Source of the DNA: Methylocystis sp. ATCC 49242
GTDB lineage: Bacteria > Pseudomonadota > Alphaproteobacteria > Rhizobiales > Beijerinckiaceae
DNA length: 64,000 nucleotides
Reading direction: 5' to 3'
NCBI RefSeq assembly: GCF_000188155.2
Contig: NZ_KE124774.1
Coordinates: forward strand, 1,090,736 to 1,154,735
The position numbers and the translations under genes are program-made. Of the stretch, positions 9,548 through 19,281 are shown piece after piece. How positions within the stretch are numbered: position 1 is the first letter of the stretch; each line of letters starts with the position of its first letter. The notes beneath the pieces were generated by a model that was not told the origin of the DNA, searched no databases, and worked only from the letters and a program-made list of their open reading frames with translations.

Positions 9548-9610
9548 CGCCGCCGCGCGGCCTATGGGACTTTCAGCGCCAAGAGCGGCGAAACCGGACC
9601 CGTAACAGCA

Positions 9611-10225
9611 ATGTCCAATGTCACGCTGATCGACAATTACGACAGCTTCACCTTCAATCTGGTCCATTACTTCGGCCAGCTGGGGGCGAATGTCTCTGTG
9701 CGCCGCAACGACGCCGTATCGGTGGCGGAGGTGCTGGCCGGCGGGCCGGACGCCATCGTCCTGTCGCCCGGCCCCTGCACGCCGCATGAGGCCGGCATCT
9801 GCATGGACCTGATCCGGGCCGCGGCGGAGACGATCCCGATCTTCGGCGTCTGTCTCGGTCACCAGTCCATCGGCGAGGTCTTTGGAGGCGAGGTGATCCG
9901 CGCGCCGCTGCCGATCCATGGCAAGATGGCGACCATCCTGCACCATGGCGAGACAGTCTTCCGCGGCATCGAGGGGCCGTTCCAGGCGACGCGGTACCAT
10001 TCGCTGGTCGTGAAGCGCGAAACGCTGCCCGAGTGCCTGCACATCACGGCCGAGACGCCCGACGGGCTGATCATGGCGCTCTCCCACAAGACGCTGCCCA
10101 CCCATGGCGTGCAGTTTCACCCGGAGAGCATCACCTCGCAGCACGGCCACAAGATCCTGCGCAATTTCCTCGATCTCGCCGACGAGTGGAACGCCGCGCA
10201 GCGCGGCCGGGCCAAGGTGGCGTGA
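9611..10225 (+). CDS. trpG: Anthranilate synthase component II (glutamine amidotransferase)
   Basis: A 204-residue class I amidotransferase that supplies ammonia to TrpE. The catalytic triad is visible: Cys81 in [11 protein letters not shown], and His170 and Glu172 in GVQFHPESI. Proteins of this type may also serve PabB in folate synthesis; position next to trpD favours tryptophan. The stop codon overlaps the GTG start of trpD (GTGA), so translation is coupled. Confidence 0.97.
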   Translation: MSNVTLIDNYDSFTFNLVHYFGQLGANVSVRRNDAVSVAEVLAGGPDAIVLSPGPCTPHEAGICMDLIRAAAETIPIFGVCLGHQSIGEVFGGEVIRAPLPIHGKMATILHHGETVFRGIEGPFQATRYHSLVVKRETLPECLHITAETPDGLIMALSHKTLPTHGVQFHPESITSQHGHKILRNFLDLADEWNAAQRGRAKVA

Positions 10226-11235
10226 GCGACTTCAAACCCTACATCGCCGTTATCGCCGAAGGCGAACCGCTGGCCCGGGACGAAGCCCGCGCGGCCTTCT
10301 CGTTGATCTTCGAGGGCGCGGCGACGCCGGCGCAGCTCGGCGCCTTTCTGATGGGACTGAGGATGCGCGGAGAGACGGTCGAGGAGATCGTCGGCGCAAC
10401 TCAGGCTATGCGCGCCGCCATGACGCCTGTCGAGGCGCCGCCGGGCGCGATCGACATTGTCGGCACCGGCGGCGACGGCGCCGGCACATACAACATTTCG
10501 ACGCTCGCCTCGATCATCGCCGCCGCCTGCGGCGCAATCGTCGCCAAGCATGGCGGCAAGGCCGCATCTTCTCTTTCCGGCGCTTCGGACGTTCTGGGAG
10601 AACTGGGCGTGAAGGTCGGCATCCCGCCCGAGGCCGCGAGCGCCTGCCTGCGCGAGGCGGGCGTCTGTTTCATGGCGGGCCCGACGCATCACCCTGCCCT
10701 GCGTTTCGCGGCGCCGGTGCGCTCGGAGCTCGGCGTCCGAACCATTTTCAATCTGCTCGGCCCGCTGAGCAATCCGGCGCGCGTCGAGCGGCAAACCATC
10801 GGCGTCTACTCCCGAGAGTGGCTGGAGCCTCTCGCCCGCGCGCTCTCTGAACTCGGCTCCCGCCGCGTCTGGCTGCTGCATGGCGAGGACGGGCTGGACG
10901 AAGCGACGACCACCGGCGTCACCCATGTCGTCGCACTGGAGGAAGGCGCGATACGCGCTTTCGACATCACGCCCGAGGACGCCGGCCTCCCCCGCGCGAC
11001 GGCGCAGGAACTCGTCGGCGGCGACCCTGCCCATAATGCGAAAGCGCTGCGCGCCGTGCTCGCGGGCGAAAAGAACGCCTATCGCGACATCGCCGTGCTC
11101 AACGCCGCGATCGCACTCGTCGTCGCCGAGCGCGCCGCTGACATTCGTGACGGCGCGGAGCAGGCCGCCCGCGCGCTCGATTCGGGCGCGGCGCGCGAAA
11201 AACTCGACGCGCTGATCCGCGCCTCCAACGCGTGA
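10222..11235 (+). CDS. trpD: Anthranilate phosphoribosyltransferase
   Basis: A 337-residue enzyme that joins anthranilate to PRPP. The glycine-rich PRPP loop [14 protein letters not shown] and KHGGKAASS are present, along with the anthranilate-site motif [11 protein letters not shown]. The GTG start at 10222 overlaps the trpG stop. A longer upstream frame exists but runs through trpG and is rejected. trpC follows after 106 bases. Confidence 0.97.
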   Translation: MSDFKPYIAVIAEGEPLARDEARAAFSLIFEGAATPAQLGAFLMGLRMRGETVEEIVGATQAMRAAMTPVEAPPGAIDIVGTGGDGAGTYNISTLASIIAAACGAIVAKHGGKAASSLSGASDVLGELGVKVGIPPEAASACLREAGVCFMAGPTHHPALRFAAPVRSELGVRTIFNLLGPLSNPARVERQTIGVYSREWLEPLARALSELGSRRVWLLHGEDGLDEATTTGVTHVVALEEGAIRAFDITPEDAGLPRATAQELVGGDPAHNAKALRAVLAGEKNAYRDIAVLNAAIALVVAERAADIRDGAEQAARALDSGAAREKLDALIRASNA

Positions 11236-11341
11236 CGCGCGCCGTCCGCGACCTTTTGGAGGGATAGGATTGCGCCCGCTAATCGGCTAATCTCACGAAA
11301 TCAAAAGGCAGGGCGCGCTGCGCTCGCTGCAGGCAGCTATC

Positions 11342-12133
11342 ATGACCGATATTCTGGATCGAATCGAAGCTTACAAGCGCACCGAAATCTCCGAGGCCAA
11401 GGTGCGCATGCCGCTCGCGACTCTCGAACGCAACGTGCGCGATCATGATCCGCCGCGCGGCTTCGTGCATGCGATTGAACAGAAATTGAACGAGCGCCGA
11501 ATCGCGCTGATCGCCGAAGTAAAGAAGGCGAGCCCGTCCAAAGGCGTCATCCGCGAGAATTTCGATCCGCCGAAAATCGCCCGCGCCTATGAAAAAGCGG
11601 GCGCGGCCTGCCTGTCCGTGCTCACCGACGGGCCCTCCTTCAAGGGCAAGCTCGAAGATCTCGAGGCCGCCCGCAAAGCCACGCATCTGCCGGCGATCCG
11701 CAAGGACTTCCTCTTCGATCCCTATCAGGTGTTCGAGGCGCGAGCCTACGGGGCCGATTGCATCCTCATCATCATGGCGGCCGTGAGCGACGACGAGGCG
11801 AAGGCGCTCAACACCGCCGCGCATGATCTGCGCATGGATGTGCTGGTGGAAGTCCACGACGAACGCGAACTCGATCGCGCGCTGGCGCTGGAGACGCGGC
11901 TGATCGGCATCAACAACCGCAATCTGCATGATTTCAAGGTGTCGCTCGAAGTCAGCGAACGCCTCGCCGAGAAGGTTCCGCACGACAGGATCATCGTCGC
12001 GGAAAGCGGCATCATGACTCACGACGACTGCCTGCGCCTGGAGAAGTCGCGCATCTTCACCTTCCTCGTCGGTGAAAGCCTGATGCGGCAGGAGGACGTG
12101 GAGGCGGCGACGCGCGCGCTGCTGTTTGGATAA
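11342..12133 (+). CDS. trpC: Indole-3-glycerol phosphate synthase
   Basis: A 263-residue TIM-barrel enzyme of tryptophan synthesis. Signatures seen are [19 protein letters not shown], the conserved [21 protein letters not shown] and ESGI. Length is normal for a monofunctional TrpC. In related genomes moaC usually follows directly; here a hypothetical gene intervenes (12214-12810). Confidence 0.97.
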   Translation: MTDILDRIEAYKRTEISEAKVRMPLATLERNVRDHDPPRGFVHAIEQKLNERRIALIAEVKKASPSKGVIRENFDPPKIARAYEKAGAACLSVLTDGPSFKGKLEDLEAARKATHLPAIRKDFLFDPYQVFEARAYGADCILIIMAAVSDDEAKALNTAAHDLRMDVLVEVHDERELDRALALETRLIGINNRNLHDFKVSLEVSERLAEKVPHDRIIVAESGIMTHDDCLRLEKSRIFTFLVGESLMRQEDVEAATRALLFG

Positions 12134-12213
12134 GGTGCGCGAGAGTGGCGCTGCGAGTGAAACGAGCGTGCCTATACTTGTCGCGTGTTCAAAATAGCTT
12201 TTAACTGCGGTAG

Positions 12214-12810
12214 ATGTATATGGCGCTCTCAGCCGAAAATCTCGACCGTATTGTTAAACTTCTTTTGCTCACAACGAGCAGCAATGACGCCGAGGCATTA
12301 TCAGCGCTCCGCCGCGCGCAGCACATAGCCGGTAGCGACTTCTTTGCTTTGATCTACCGGCTAAATTCGGAGAGTGCCGGCCTAAGAGTTGAAAGCGCTC
12401 GCGCCTATAGCCATACGAAGCCAAGCCGCCAGTCGAAAAAAAAAGCTCCCGAATACGATAGATCGAAAGCCTCAGCGCACGAAAAGTCATACAGCCCGAA
12501 CGATAATCTTACTGCTAAAATGACTGAAGGCGCAAAATATAATCCGTTTAGATGGACAGGGAATAAGTCAGACGCCCACAATGCGGCAAAAAACTCGTCG
12601 TCGGATGCCTTCGCCGAGGAGGAAGACGGAGCGGCGAGGTATAAGTGGACTGCTTGGAAGCCAACCGCAAACGGATCGACGAATGAAATGTCAATGGGCA
12701 GCTTTTCAGATCGGATGGCTAGAGCGGCGAGATACAATCCAACATCTCACATGCCGGAAATGGACGAGGTCGCGCTTAAAATGTCGAATCGACGTGGTGA
12801 CGCAGGATGA
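12214..12810 (+). CDS. Hypothetical protein of low complexity, N-terminus resembling DUF2786
   Basis: A 198-residue protein; ATG at 12214 or 12220, with no strong ribosome site. Residues 5-40 (ENLDRIVKLLLLTTSSNDAE) resemble the short helical module that opens DUF2786 proteins, which is a weak similarity judged by eye. The remainder is hydrophilic and rich in Ser, Ala, Lys and Asn, with a loosely repeated aromatic motif: GAKYNPFRWTGN, GAARYKWTAWKP and RAARYNPTSH. Base composition is lower in GC than trpC and moaC on either side, which suggests a recent insertion between them. Function unknown. Confidence 0.55.
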   Translation: MYMALSAENLDRIVKLLLLTTSSNDAEALSALRRAQHIAGSDFFALIYRLNSESAGLRVESARAYSHTKPSRQSKKKAPEYDRSKASAHEKSYSPNDNLTAKMTEGAKYNPFRWTGNKSDAHNAAKNSSSDAFAEEEDGAARYKWTAWKPTANGSTNEMSMGSFSDRMARAARYNPTSHMPEMDEVALKMSNRRGDAG

Positions 12811-13023
12811 GGCGGGTATGGAGGGAGATCCGGATCGATCAGCACTCACAGGGAAGGCGACGTGGATCAACGGACAAAACACGGATGACTGAAGAGCTCG
12901 GATGCGAATTTCTAACGCGGATGGCGAGCGATATAGCAAAGTCGCTTACTGTCTGGATTTTACGAGAAACCTTCCTTCCTTCCCGACATATCTTTGATGG
13001 GTAAACGCGCGAAAACGCTTCGG

Positions 13024-13503
13024 ATGACCAAACTCACCCACCTTTCCACGACGGGCGAAGCCCATATGGTCGACGTCTCGGCCAAGGCCGACACGAAGCG
13101 CGTGGCCCAGGCGCGCGGGCGCGTGGTGATGGCGCCGGAGACCCTCGCGCTCGCCGTTGCGGGACAGGCGAAGAAGGGCGACGTTTTCGGCGTCGCGCGC
13201 ATCGCCGGGATAATGGCGGCGAAGAAGACGAGCGACCTCATCCCGCTGTGCCATCCCCTGCCGCTGTCGAGCGTGACGGTGGAGATTACGCCCGACGAAG
13301 CGCTGCCCGGCGTGCGAGTGAGCGTCGAGGCGAGTTGCGCCGGCAAGACCGGCGTCGAGATGGAGGCGCTGACGGCGGTTTCCGTGGCCTGCCTCACGAT
13401 CTACGACATGCTGAAAGCCGCCGACCGCGCCATGAGAATCGAGGGCGTGGAGCTGGTGTCCAAACAGGGCGGCAAGTCGGGCGACTGGCGGCGCGACGAC
13501 TGA
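13024..13503 (+). CDS. moaC: Cyclic pyranopterin monophosphate synthase
   Basis: A 159-residue enzyme of molybdenum cofactor synthesis; with MoaA it turns GTP into cyclic pyranopterin monophosphate. Conserved segments are [18 protein letters not shown] and [20 protein letters not shown] 13024 gives the usual MTKLTHL start; ATG 12994 and 12997 are upstream alternatives. The next gene is moeA, so two Mo-cofactor steps are adjacent. Confidence 0.96.
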   Translation: MTKLTHLSTTGEAHMVDVSAKADTKRVAQARGRVVMAPETLALAVAGQAKKGDVFGVARIAGIMAAKKTSDLIPLCHPLPLSSVTVEITPDEALPGVRVSVEASCAGKTGVEMEALTAVSVACLTIYDMLKAADRAMRIEGVELVSKQGGKSGDWRRDD

Positions 13504-13554
13504 GATTCCATGCGAGCCGGAAGAGGCTCCCACATGAACAGAGGCTCCCCCGCA

Positions 13555-14772
13555 ATGGCTGACAACAAGCTCCTCTCGGTCGACGACGCCCTCGCCCGCG
13601 TGCTGGCGGGCGCCGGAATGCTCGGCGAGGAAAATGTCGCGTTGAACGCCGCGCGTGGCCGCACGCTGGCGCGCGATCTCGTCGCGAAACGCACCCAGCC
13701 GCCGGTCGACGTCTCCGCCATGGACGGATATGCGCTGCGCGCCGCCGATCTCGCCTCGGGCGCGCCCCTGCGCCTTGTTGGCGAAAGCGCCGCGGGACAC
13801 GGCTATGGCGCGACGCTGAACGCGGGCGAAACCGTCCGCATCTTCACGGGCGCCCCCGTCCCCGCCGGCGCCGACGCGATTCTCCTTCAGGAAGACGCCG
13901 TGGCCGAAGGCTCGGCCATCATCGCGAAAGACCCCGTCAAACCGGGCCAGCACATCCGGACGGCGGGCCTCGATTTCCGCGACGGCGCGGCCGCGCTCTT
14001 TGCGGGGACGCGTCTCGGCCCGGCCGAACTGGCGCTGGCGGCCGCGATGAATCACGCGGCGCTGGCGGTTGCGCGCCGACCGCGCGTCGCCATCCTCGCC
14101 TCCGGGGACGAGCTCGCGCCGCCCGGCGCCGAGCCCGGGCCGTCGCAAATCATCGCCTGCAACGGCTATGCGGTCGGTGCCATCGCGGAGGACGCCGGCG
14201 CCGAAATCATCGACCTCGGCCTTTTCCGCGACGACATCGGCGAGCTAGAGCGCGGCATCGCCCTCGCCCGCGAGGCCAAAGCCGACATTCTCGTCACCCT
14301 CGGCGGCGCCTCGGTGGGCGATCACGATTTGCTGCGTCCGGCGCTCGCGCGACAGGGCATGACGCTCGACTTCTGGCGCATTGCCATGCGCCCCGGCAAG
14401 CCGTTGATCCACGGCGCGCTCGGCGACATGCGCATCCTCGGCCTGCCGGGAAACCCCGTCGCCTCCATCGTCTGCGCGATGGTGTTCCTCGCGCCGCTCA
14501 TCCGCGCGCTGCAGGGCGATCCGCGCGCGGGAGAGGACAAGACCGAGGCGGCCGTCGCCGGCGCGGACCTGAGCGCGAACAAGGGGCGGCGCGACTATAT
14601 GCGCGCCCGGCTGACGACCGGCGCCGACGGCCGCCTGATCGCGACGCCGCAACCCATGCAGGATTCGTCGCTCCTTACTGAGCTGACGCAATCGCAAGCG
14701 CTGCTGATCCGCGAAGCGGGGACGCCGCCGCTGCCCGCCGGGGCGCCCTGCCGCATCTGGCGCTTGCGCTGA
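13555..14772 (+). CDS. moeA: Molybdopterin molybdenumtransferase
   Basis: A 405-residue protein that inserts molybdate into adenylated molybdopterin. Visible family motifs are VSAMDGYALRA, FTGAPVPAGADAI, the MoCF-binding segment LVTLGGASVGDHD and the C-terminal GLPGNPVAS. ATG 13555 (MADNKLLSVDDAL) matches the usual family N-terminus; ATG 13534 has a slightly better upstream purine run. In many Rhizobiales lexA follows moeA; here it is replaced by psd. Confidence 0.95.
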   Translation: MADNKLLSVDDALARVLAGAGMLGEENVALNAARGRTLARDLVAKRTQPPVDVSAMDGYALRAADLASGAPLRLVGESAAGHGYGATLNAGETVRIFTGAPVPAGADAILLQEDAVAEGSAIIAKDPVKPGQHIRTAGLDFRDGAAALFAGTRLGPAELALAAAMNHAALAVARRPRVAILASGDELAPPGAEPGPSQIIACNGYAVGAIAEDAGAEIIDLGLFRDDIGELERGIALAREAKADILVTLGGASVGDHDLLRPALARQGMTLDFWRIAMRPGKPLIHGALGDMRILGLPGNPVASIVCAMVFLAPLIRALQGDPRAGEDKTEAAVAGADLSANKGRRDYMRARLTTGADGRLIATPQPMQDSSLLTELTQSQALLIREAGTPPLPAGAPCRIWRLR

Positions 14773-14871
14773 GGCCGTCGCACGGCCGTGACTTTGGCGC
14801 TGCAACATGGCAAACAGTCGCAATCGCCCTCAGATTGACTCGCCGCGCCGCGCAACGGGAGCCTGCACCAA

Positions 14872-15570
14872 ATGTCCATTATCGATTCCGTTCGCAAAGT
14901 CCTCGTCCCCATTCATCCCGAGGGATATGTCTTCATCGCGGGCTTCGCGGTTGTCTCCTTCCTTCTCGACTGGTTTTCGCCGACCCTCGGCTGGATCGGC
15001 TTCATCGCCACCGCATGGTGCGTCTACTTTTTCCGCGACCCGCCGCGTGTGACGCCGCTGCGCGAGGGGCTCGTCGTTTCCCCCGCCGACGGCGTGGTGT
15101 GTTCGATCGGCTTCTTCCTGCCGCCGCCGGAACTCGGCATGGGCGCCGATCCGATGCAGCGCGTCTCCGTCTTCATGAGCGTCTTCGACTGCCATGTTAA
15201 TCGCGCGCCGGTTACGGGCCGCGTCACCAAGATCGCCTACAAGCCCGGCCTTTTCGTCAACGCCGACCTCGACAAGGCGAGCGAGGACAATGAGCGCAAC
15301 GGCCTCGTCATCGACTCCCCGATGGGGCGTTTCGGCGTCGTGCAGATCGCTGGCCTCGTCGCGCGGCGCATCGTCTGCTTCATCAAGGAAGGCGAGAATG
15401 TCGGCGTCGGCGAACGCTTCGGCCTCATCCGTTTCGGCTCGCGCGTCGACGTCTACATGCCCTCCTCCGCGCGCCCGATGGTCGCCGTCGGCACGCGCGC
15501 CATCGCCGGCGAAACCGTCCTCGCCGACATGAACGCGGGCGCGCCCGCGATCACCTTCAAGGCCGGTTGA
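14872..15570 (+). CDS. psd: Phosphatidylserine decarboxylase proenzyme
   Basis: A 232-residue enzyme that makes phosphatidylethanolamine at the inner membrane. One or two N-terminal hydrophobic helices lie at about 20-52. The body includes [10 protein letters not shown] and [15 protein letters not shown]. The self-cleavage site that generates the pyruvoyl group is the GS pair at residues 189-190 in [11 protein letters not shown]. The short form is typical of alphaproteobacteria. pssA follows nearly immediately. Confidence 0.96.
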   Translation: MSIIDSVRKVLVPIHPEGYVFIAGFAVVSFLLDWFSPTLGWIGFIATAWCVYFFRDPPRVTPLREGLVVSPADGVVCSIGFFLPPPELGMGADPMQRVSVFMSVFDCHVNRAPVTGRVTKIAYKPGLFVNADLDKASEDNERNGLVIDSPMGRFGVVQIAGLVARRIVCFIKEGENVGVGERFGLIRFGSRVDVYMPSSARPMVAVGTRAIAGETVLADMNAGAPAITFKAG

Positions 15571-15578
15571 GACCGCAC

Positions 15579-16427
15579 ATGACCGACGAGCCCCTTACGA
15601 ACGAACCGCACGCAGACGAACTGACGGCCTCCGAGCGCCGCCGGCTGAGGTTCCGCAACATTCCGCTGCGCGTCGTGTTGCCGAATCTCGTTACGCTGCT
15701 GGCGCTCTGCATGGGTCTGACCGCCATCCGCTATGCGATCGAGGGGCATTTCGAGACCGCCGTCACCGCTGTCATGGCGGCGGCGGTGCTCGACGGGCTC
15801 GACGGGCGTCTGGCGCGCGCGATCAAGGGCACGTCGCGTTTTGGCGCGGAGCTGGATTCGCTTTCGGATTTCGTCGACTTCGGCGTTGCGCCGGGGCTGC
15901 TGCTCTATTTGTGGACGCTGCACGAGATCAAGGGACTCGGCTGGTTCGCGGTTCTCGTCTTCGCGATCGCCGCCGCGCTGCGCCTCGCGCGCTTCAACGT
16001 GATGATCGACGATCCGACCCGGCCCGCGTGGCACGCGGAATTCTTCGTCGGCATGCCGGCGCCGGCCGGGGCCGTGACCGTGCTGCTGCCGCTCTATCTG
16101 CATTTCTCCGTGCTGGAGCTGCCGGCGACAAAAACCGCGGCGGCCTTCTATATCGTCTACGTGTTGGCCATCGCCTTCCTGATGGCGAGCCGCATCCCGC
16201 ATTTCTCCGGCAAGCGCATCGGCCGCATCCCGCGCGATCTCGTGATCCCCGTGCTCTTCGGCGTCGGCGTCACGGCGCTGCTGCTCGCGATCTATCCGAT
16301 GGAAGTGCTCGCTGTGGTGAGCATCGCCTTCCTTGCGATGATCCCGTTGAGCGTGAAGCGCTTCAACGCCTTGAGCAAGGCGGACGCCGAGAGAGCGAGC
16401 AAATACGCCGGTTATTCCGAGACATAA
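15579..16427 (+). CDS. pssA: CDP-diacylglycerol-serine O-phosphatidyltransferase
   Basis: A 282-residue integral membrane enzyme that makes phosphatidylserine, the substrate of Psd encoded just upstream. The CDP-alcohol phosphatidyltransferase motif is complete: DGLDGRLARAIKGTSRFG continuing through AELDSLSD. About seven hydrophobic helices fill residues 30-265. ATG 15579 gives MTDEPLTNEP; a TTG at 15567 overlapping the psd stop is the alternative. psd-pssA form an operon. Confidence 0.96.
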   Translation: MTDEPLTNEPHADELTASERRRLRFRNIPLRVVLPNLVTLLALCMGLTAIRYAIEGHFETAVTAVMAAAVLDGLDGRLARAIKGTSRFGAELDSLSDFVDFGVAPGLLLYLWTLHEIKGLGWFAVLVFAIAAALRLARFNVMIDDPTRPAWHAEFFVGMPAPAGAVTVLLPLYLHFSVLELPATKTAAAFYIVYVLAIAFLMASRIPHFSGKRIGRIPRDLVIPVLFGVGVTALLLAIYPMEVLAVVSIAFLAMIPLSVKRFNALSKADAERASKYAGYSET

Positions 16428-16471
16428 ATGATCTGATTTTTCGCTAGACGCTCGGTGGGTGGAGTGGCGTT

Positions 16472-16990
16472 ATGCTGAGTGGCATTGCACGATTAATGCT
16501 CACCGCTTCGTCAATTGCACCTGTGGGGTTCACTTACGCTTGGGTTGCATACACACAAAATGAAATTCGAGTATCCGTCATTGCCGCCTTTGTAAGCATC
16601 TTATCGGTAATATTATGCTTAATAGTAGTAACATTCGCGAGAAATAATATTGAGAAGATAAGCTTTAAGGCATCTTCTATTGAGGCTGCAGACAAGGAAA
16701 ACGTCGGATTTATGCTATTGTATTTACTGCCACTGTTTACAGATAAGATAAATACCCTCAACTGGGAATTATGGATTCCTGTTATTGCGATTTTTTCATT
16801 TATAACCGCGTTTGGCTATTCTTATCACTTCAACCCGCTTCTCGGACTCATGGGTTGGCACTTCTATAAGGTCGAGTCAACAGATGGCGTAACCTTTGTA
16901 TTGATTACGAAGAAGCATCTCCGCACCGCAGCAGACACCCTCATGGTTGGTCAACTTACCGAATACATCTTGTTAGACTTGGAGCGATGA
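16472..16990 (+). CDS. kwaA: Kiwa anti-phage system membrane subunit KwaA-like
   Basis: A 172-residue protein with four hydrophobic segments (about 5-27, 32-56, 74-90 and 98-116) followed by a soluble tail containing NPLLGLMGWHFYK, LITKK and LTEYILLD. In size, topology and position before a DUF4868 protein it matches KwaA, the membrane component of Kiwa, which is reported to detect phage infection at the membrane. The ribosome site GGAG lies 9 bases before ATG 16472. Codon use and composition are clearly AT-rich beside pssA and the next gene, which suggests acquisition. KwaB starts one base after its stop. Identification rests on architecture and recognition, not a database search. Confidence 0.72.
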   Translation: MLSGIARLMLTASSIAPVGFTYAWVAYTQNEIRVSVIAAFVSILSVILCLIVVTFARNNIEKISFKASSIEAADKENVGFMLLYLLPLFTDKINTLNWELWIPVIAIFSFITAFGYSYHFNPLLGLMGWHFYKVESTDGVTFVLITKKHLRTAADTLMVGQLTEYILLDLER

Positions 16991-16991
16991 T

Positions 16992-17858
16992 ATGAGCAAT
17001 CTGTTCGCATTTTGCAAAATTCACGACCGCCCGACGGTGAAAAGAGTTTCGGTTACCGCAACAGTTCAGTCGAAAATTGAAGGAATATTCCAAGCACAAG
17101 CCGTCTCGTTCCTTGACGGCGTAACTGACGAAGTTGATTTCGCCGGCGATTGGAAGCCCGACAATGACGAAATTTTAGTCATTGATTTACCTGAAGAAGC
17201 AACCTTACTTACTGGCGCAGTTTCGGCAAATGCCATGTCATATCCAGAAATAGATGCAAGAAATTTCTTATCGGAATCAATAAAGGCTCTTTTTACTTCT
17301 ATTGAAATTGCAGGAACAAGACAGGTTTTAATTCAAAATTTTTCTGCAAACCAGATTCTTGCTAGGAGGTTTTCACTTATGCTGGATGGAAACTCCTTCA
17401 AGGAGCTGACAGATCCAGCTTTTACTCTCGATAATTACATCGTAGCTATTATTCAAGATGGGAAGCTTAAATTTAAAAGCTTTCATAATATAAAGAGAAT
17501 TTTTGAACTTAATCAATTTTATTCAGAAGCAACTAACGAGCAACTAGAGGCATTTTGTGGAAACAGCCACCTGCATGTTGACGACGTACAAGCATTTAAA
17601 GAGCTTGCTGACCAAAACATCAGGAAGATGGTTCACGCTATTATAAAGACGAGCGTGCTGGACAGTTATCCTGTTGAGGACATCGCAGAAAAGGCGGGCT
17701 CGTTGGGTCTGGATATCGCAATGAAAAACGGCAGGATCGTTGTTCCAAATGACAGGAAGAGCATCAAAGAGCTTTTACGTTTTCTTGATGACGGCATATA
17801 TGAAGCTGCTTTAACGGCAAAGAAATACATTACGAATTCGAAGCGCCCATTCGGATGA
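16992..17858 (+). CDS. kwaB: Kiwa anti-phage system protein KwaB-like (DUF4868)
   Basis: A 288-residue soluble protein. The C-terminal half has the DUF4868 pattern: LDNYIVAIIQDGKLKFKSFH leading to KRIFELNQFY, then a helical region ending in NIRKMVHAIIKTSVLDSY. DUF4868 is the KwaB family; in characterised Kiwa, KwaB binds DNA and blocks phage replication. Its ribosome site (GGAG, within the last codons of kwaA) implies coupled translation. It shares the AT-rich composition of kwaA and ends 8 bases before the convergent lipoprotein gene, so the cassette fits tightly between housekeeping genes. It is slightly shorter than the roughly 315-residue E. coli protein. Confidence 0.75.
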   Translation: MSNLFAFCKIHDRPTVKRVSVTATVQSKIEGIFQAQAVSFLDGVTDEVDFAGDWKPDNDEILVIDLPEEATLLTGAVSANAMSYPEIDARNFLSESIKALFTSIEIAGTRQVLIQNFSANQILARRFSLMLDGNSFKELTDPAFTLDNYIVAIIQDGKLKFKSFHNIKRIFELNQFYSEATNEQLEAFCGNSHLHVDDVQAFKELADQNIRKMVHAIIKTSVLDSYPVEDIAEKAGSLGLDIAMKNGRIVVPNDRKSIKELLRFLDDGIYEAALTAKKYITNSKRPFG

Positions 17859-17866
17859 GTGCATCT

Positions 17867-19009
17867 TCACCGCCCGGCCAGCGGCGGTAGCGGCTCGGTC
17901 TCGATCTTCGTGCTGGGCGGTGGCGCGGGCGGGCCCGCCTCGCGCAGATTGATGACCGCCTGCTTGTCGGCTTCGGCCTCGCGGGGCGCGGTGAGCTGGG
18001 CGCCGATCTGGCGCACCACATTGGGCGCCTCCGCGAAGGAGCCATGTCCGACGAAATCCGTCGAGAAGGACGTGATGTCGTGCACCGAGACGCCGAGCCG
18101 GTCGAGCGCCTCGCGGTCCTCGGGTTTCGACGGGTCGAGGGCGCCGAGCCGTGGACGGTCGCCGGCGATACGCGAGGAAATGGACAGCGCGCGGTCATTG
18201 CTTGCGACAAAGATCGACACATGATGCGGGTCGAGCCGCGCGATCTGCTGCCGGAAAACGTTGAGGTCGATGTCCGGCGCCGCGAGCATGACTTCGCCGA
18301 GCCTCCCATCGAGGTCGGGATGACCCGCGATCGCCACGCCGCGCAGCGTCTCCATCGTGAGCCAGGCGCCCATGGAATGCGCGAGGATGTGCACACGCCC
18401 GACCCCGGGCGTCTGCGCGAGACCCAGCAGCAGCTTCTCCAGCGCGTCGCGCGAGACGGTCGCCGCCTCCTTGTCTGATTCGTAATTGAACAGTCCGCCG
18501 CGCGAATTCCATGTGAACAGCGCCGCGACGCCCGAGAAACTGCCGTCGGCGACGATCTGCGCGAGGCGGAACCGCGCCTCGTCCAACCCCGTGTTGAAGC
18601 CATGCACGTAAAGCAGGATGTCCCGAGAGACGCCGACGCGCCCCGACACATGGGCGGCGACCTCGTTGTAGAACTCCTGCTCGTCCATGCCACGCTTCGC
18701 CAGCACCGTGAAATGCCGACCCCGATCCGCCGCGCCGAAGCTCGGCCGCTCGATTGCGCCGGGACGATGATCCCGCGGCACGCCGATCGACGTCAGCGAG
18801 TAGCGCGCGCGGCCGTCGTCGGCGCTCCCCTCCCCGCGCCGCGTGGAGGCCACGAACAACGGCACGTTCATCGGCTCGCCGCGCGGTCCGCCCACATATG
18901 AAACCGCATTGGCGACATGGCCGTCGACCGCGCGCACGCCATCCGACACGCAGCCGGAGAGCGCTGCGGCGAGAACGATTGTCGCGAGTTTTGCTGCAGT
19001 CTTGAACAA
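17867..19009 (-). CDS. Alpha/beta-hydrolase lipoprotein (DUF900 type)
   Basis: A 380-residue protein with a lipoprotein signal (lipobox LSGC ending at residue 20). The hydrolase core shows VHGFN, the nucleophile elbow AHSMGAW, a D in APDIDLNVF and a late His in VGHGSFAE. The DUF900 family is uncharacterised but looks like an esterase or lipase. The start is an apparent TTG at 19009, needed to include the signal peptide, and the ribosome site is weak. It is divergent from the pqq genes. Confidence 0.85.
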   Translation of the reverse strand: MFKTAAKLATIVLAAALSGCVSDGVRAVDGHVANAVSYVGGPRGEPMNVPLFVASTRRGEGSADDGRARYSLTSIGVPRDHRPGAIERPSFGAADRGRHFTVLAKRGMDEQEFYNEVAAHVSGRVGVSRDILLYVHGFNTGLDEARFRLAQIVADGSFSGVAALFTWNSRGGLFNYESDKEAATVSRDALEKLLLGLAQTPGVGRVHILAHSMGAWLTMETLRGVAIAGHPDLDGRLGEVMLAAPDIDLNVFRQQIARLDPHHVSIFVASNDRALSISSRIAGDRPRLGALDPSKPEDREALDRLGVSVHDITSFSTDFVGHGSFAEAPNVVRQIGAQLTAPREAEADKQAVINLREAGPPAPPPSTKIETEPLPPLAGR

Positions 19010-19281
19010 GGCGATCGTTTCGATCCGGCGCTGTCGGGAAAATTTTCCCGTCGTGGCGAGAGTTATTTTCCCGGCGCCCCCTCCCGAGCCGAACTTGTGG
19101 CCCGGGAAAGCGACGAAAGCGGGGCGAAGCGCCCGTCCGATGCGGGAGAAAGTCTTGATAATTCATGAATCCGGGCGGATTTGCCGCACTTGCGCGCTCG
19201 CAGCGCGACCGTGCATATTGCGCCCCAACGACGAAAAAAGAACGGGAGGAGCGGCGGGCTCAGCGCGCCGCCGGTCTGGAC

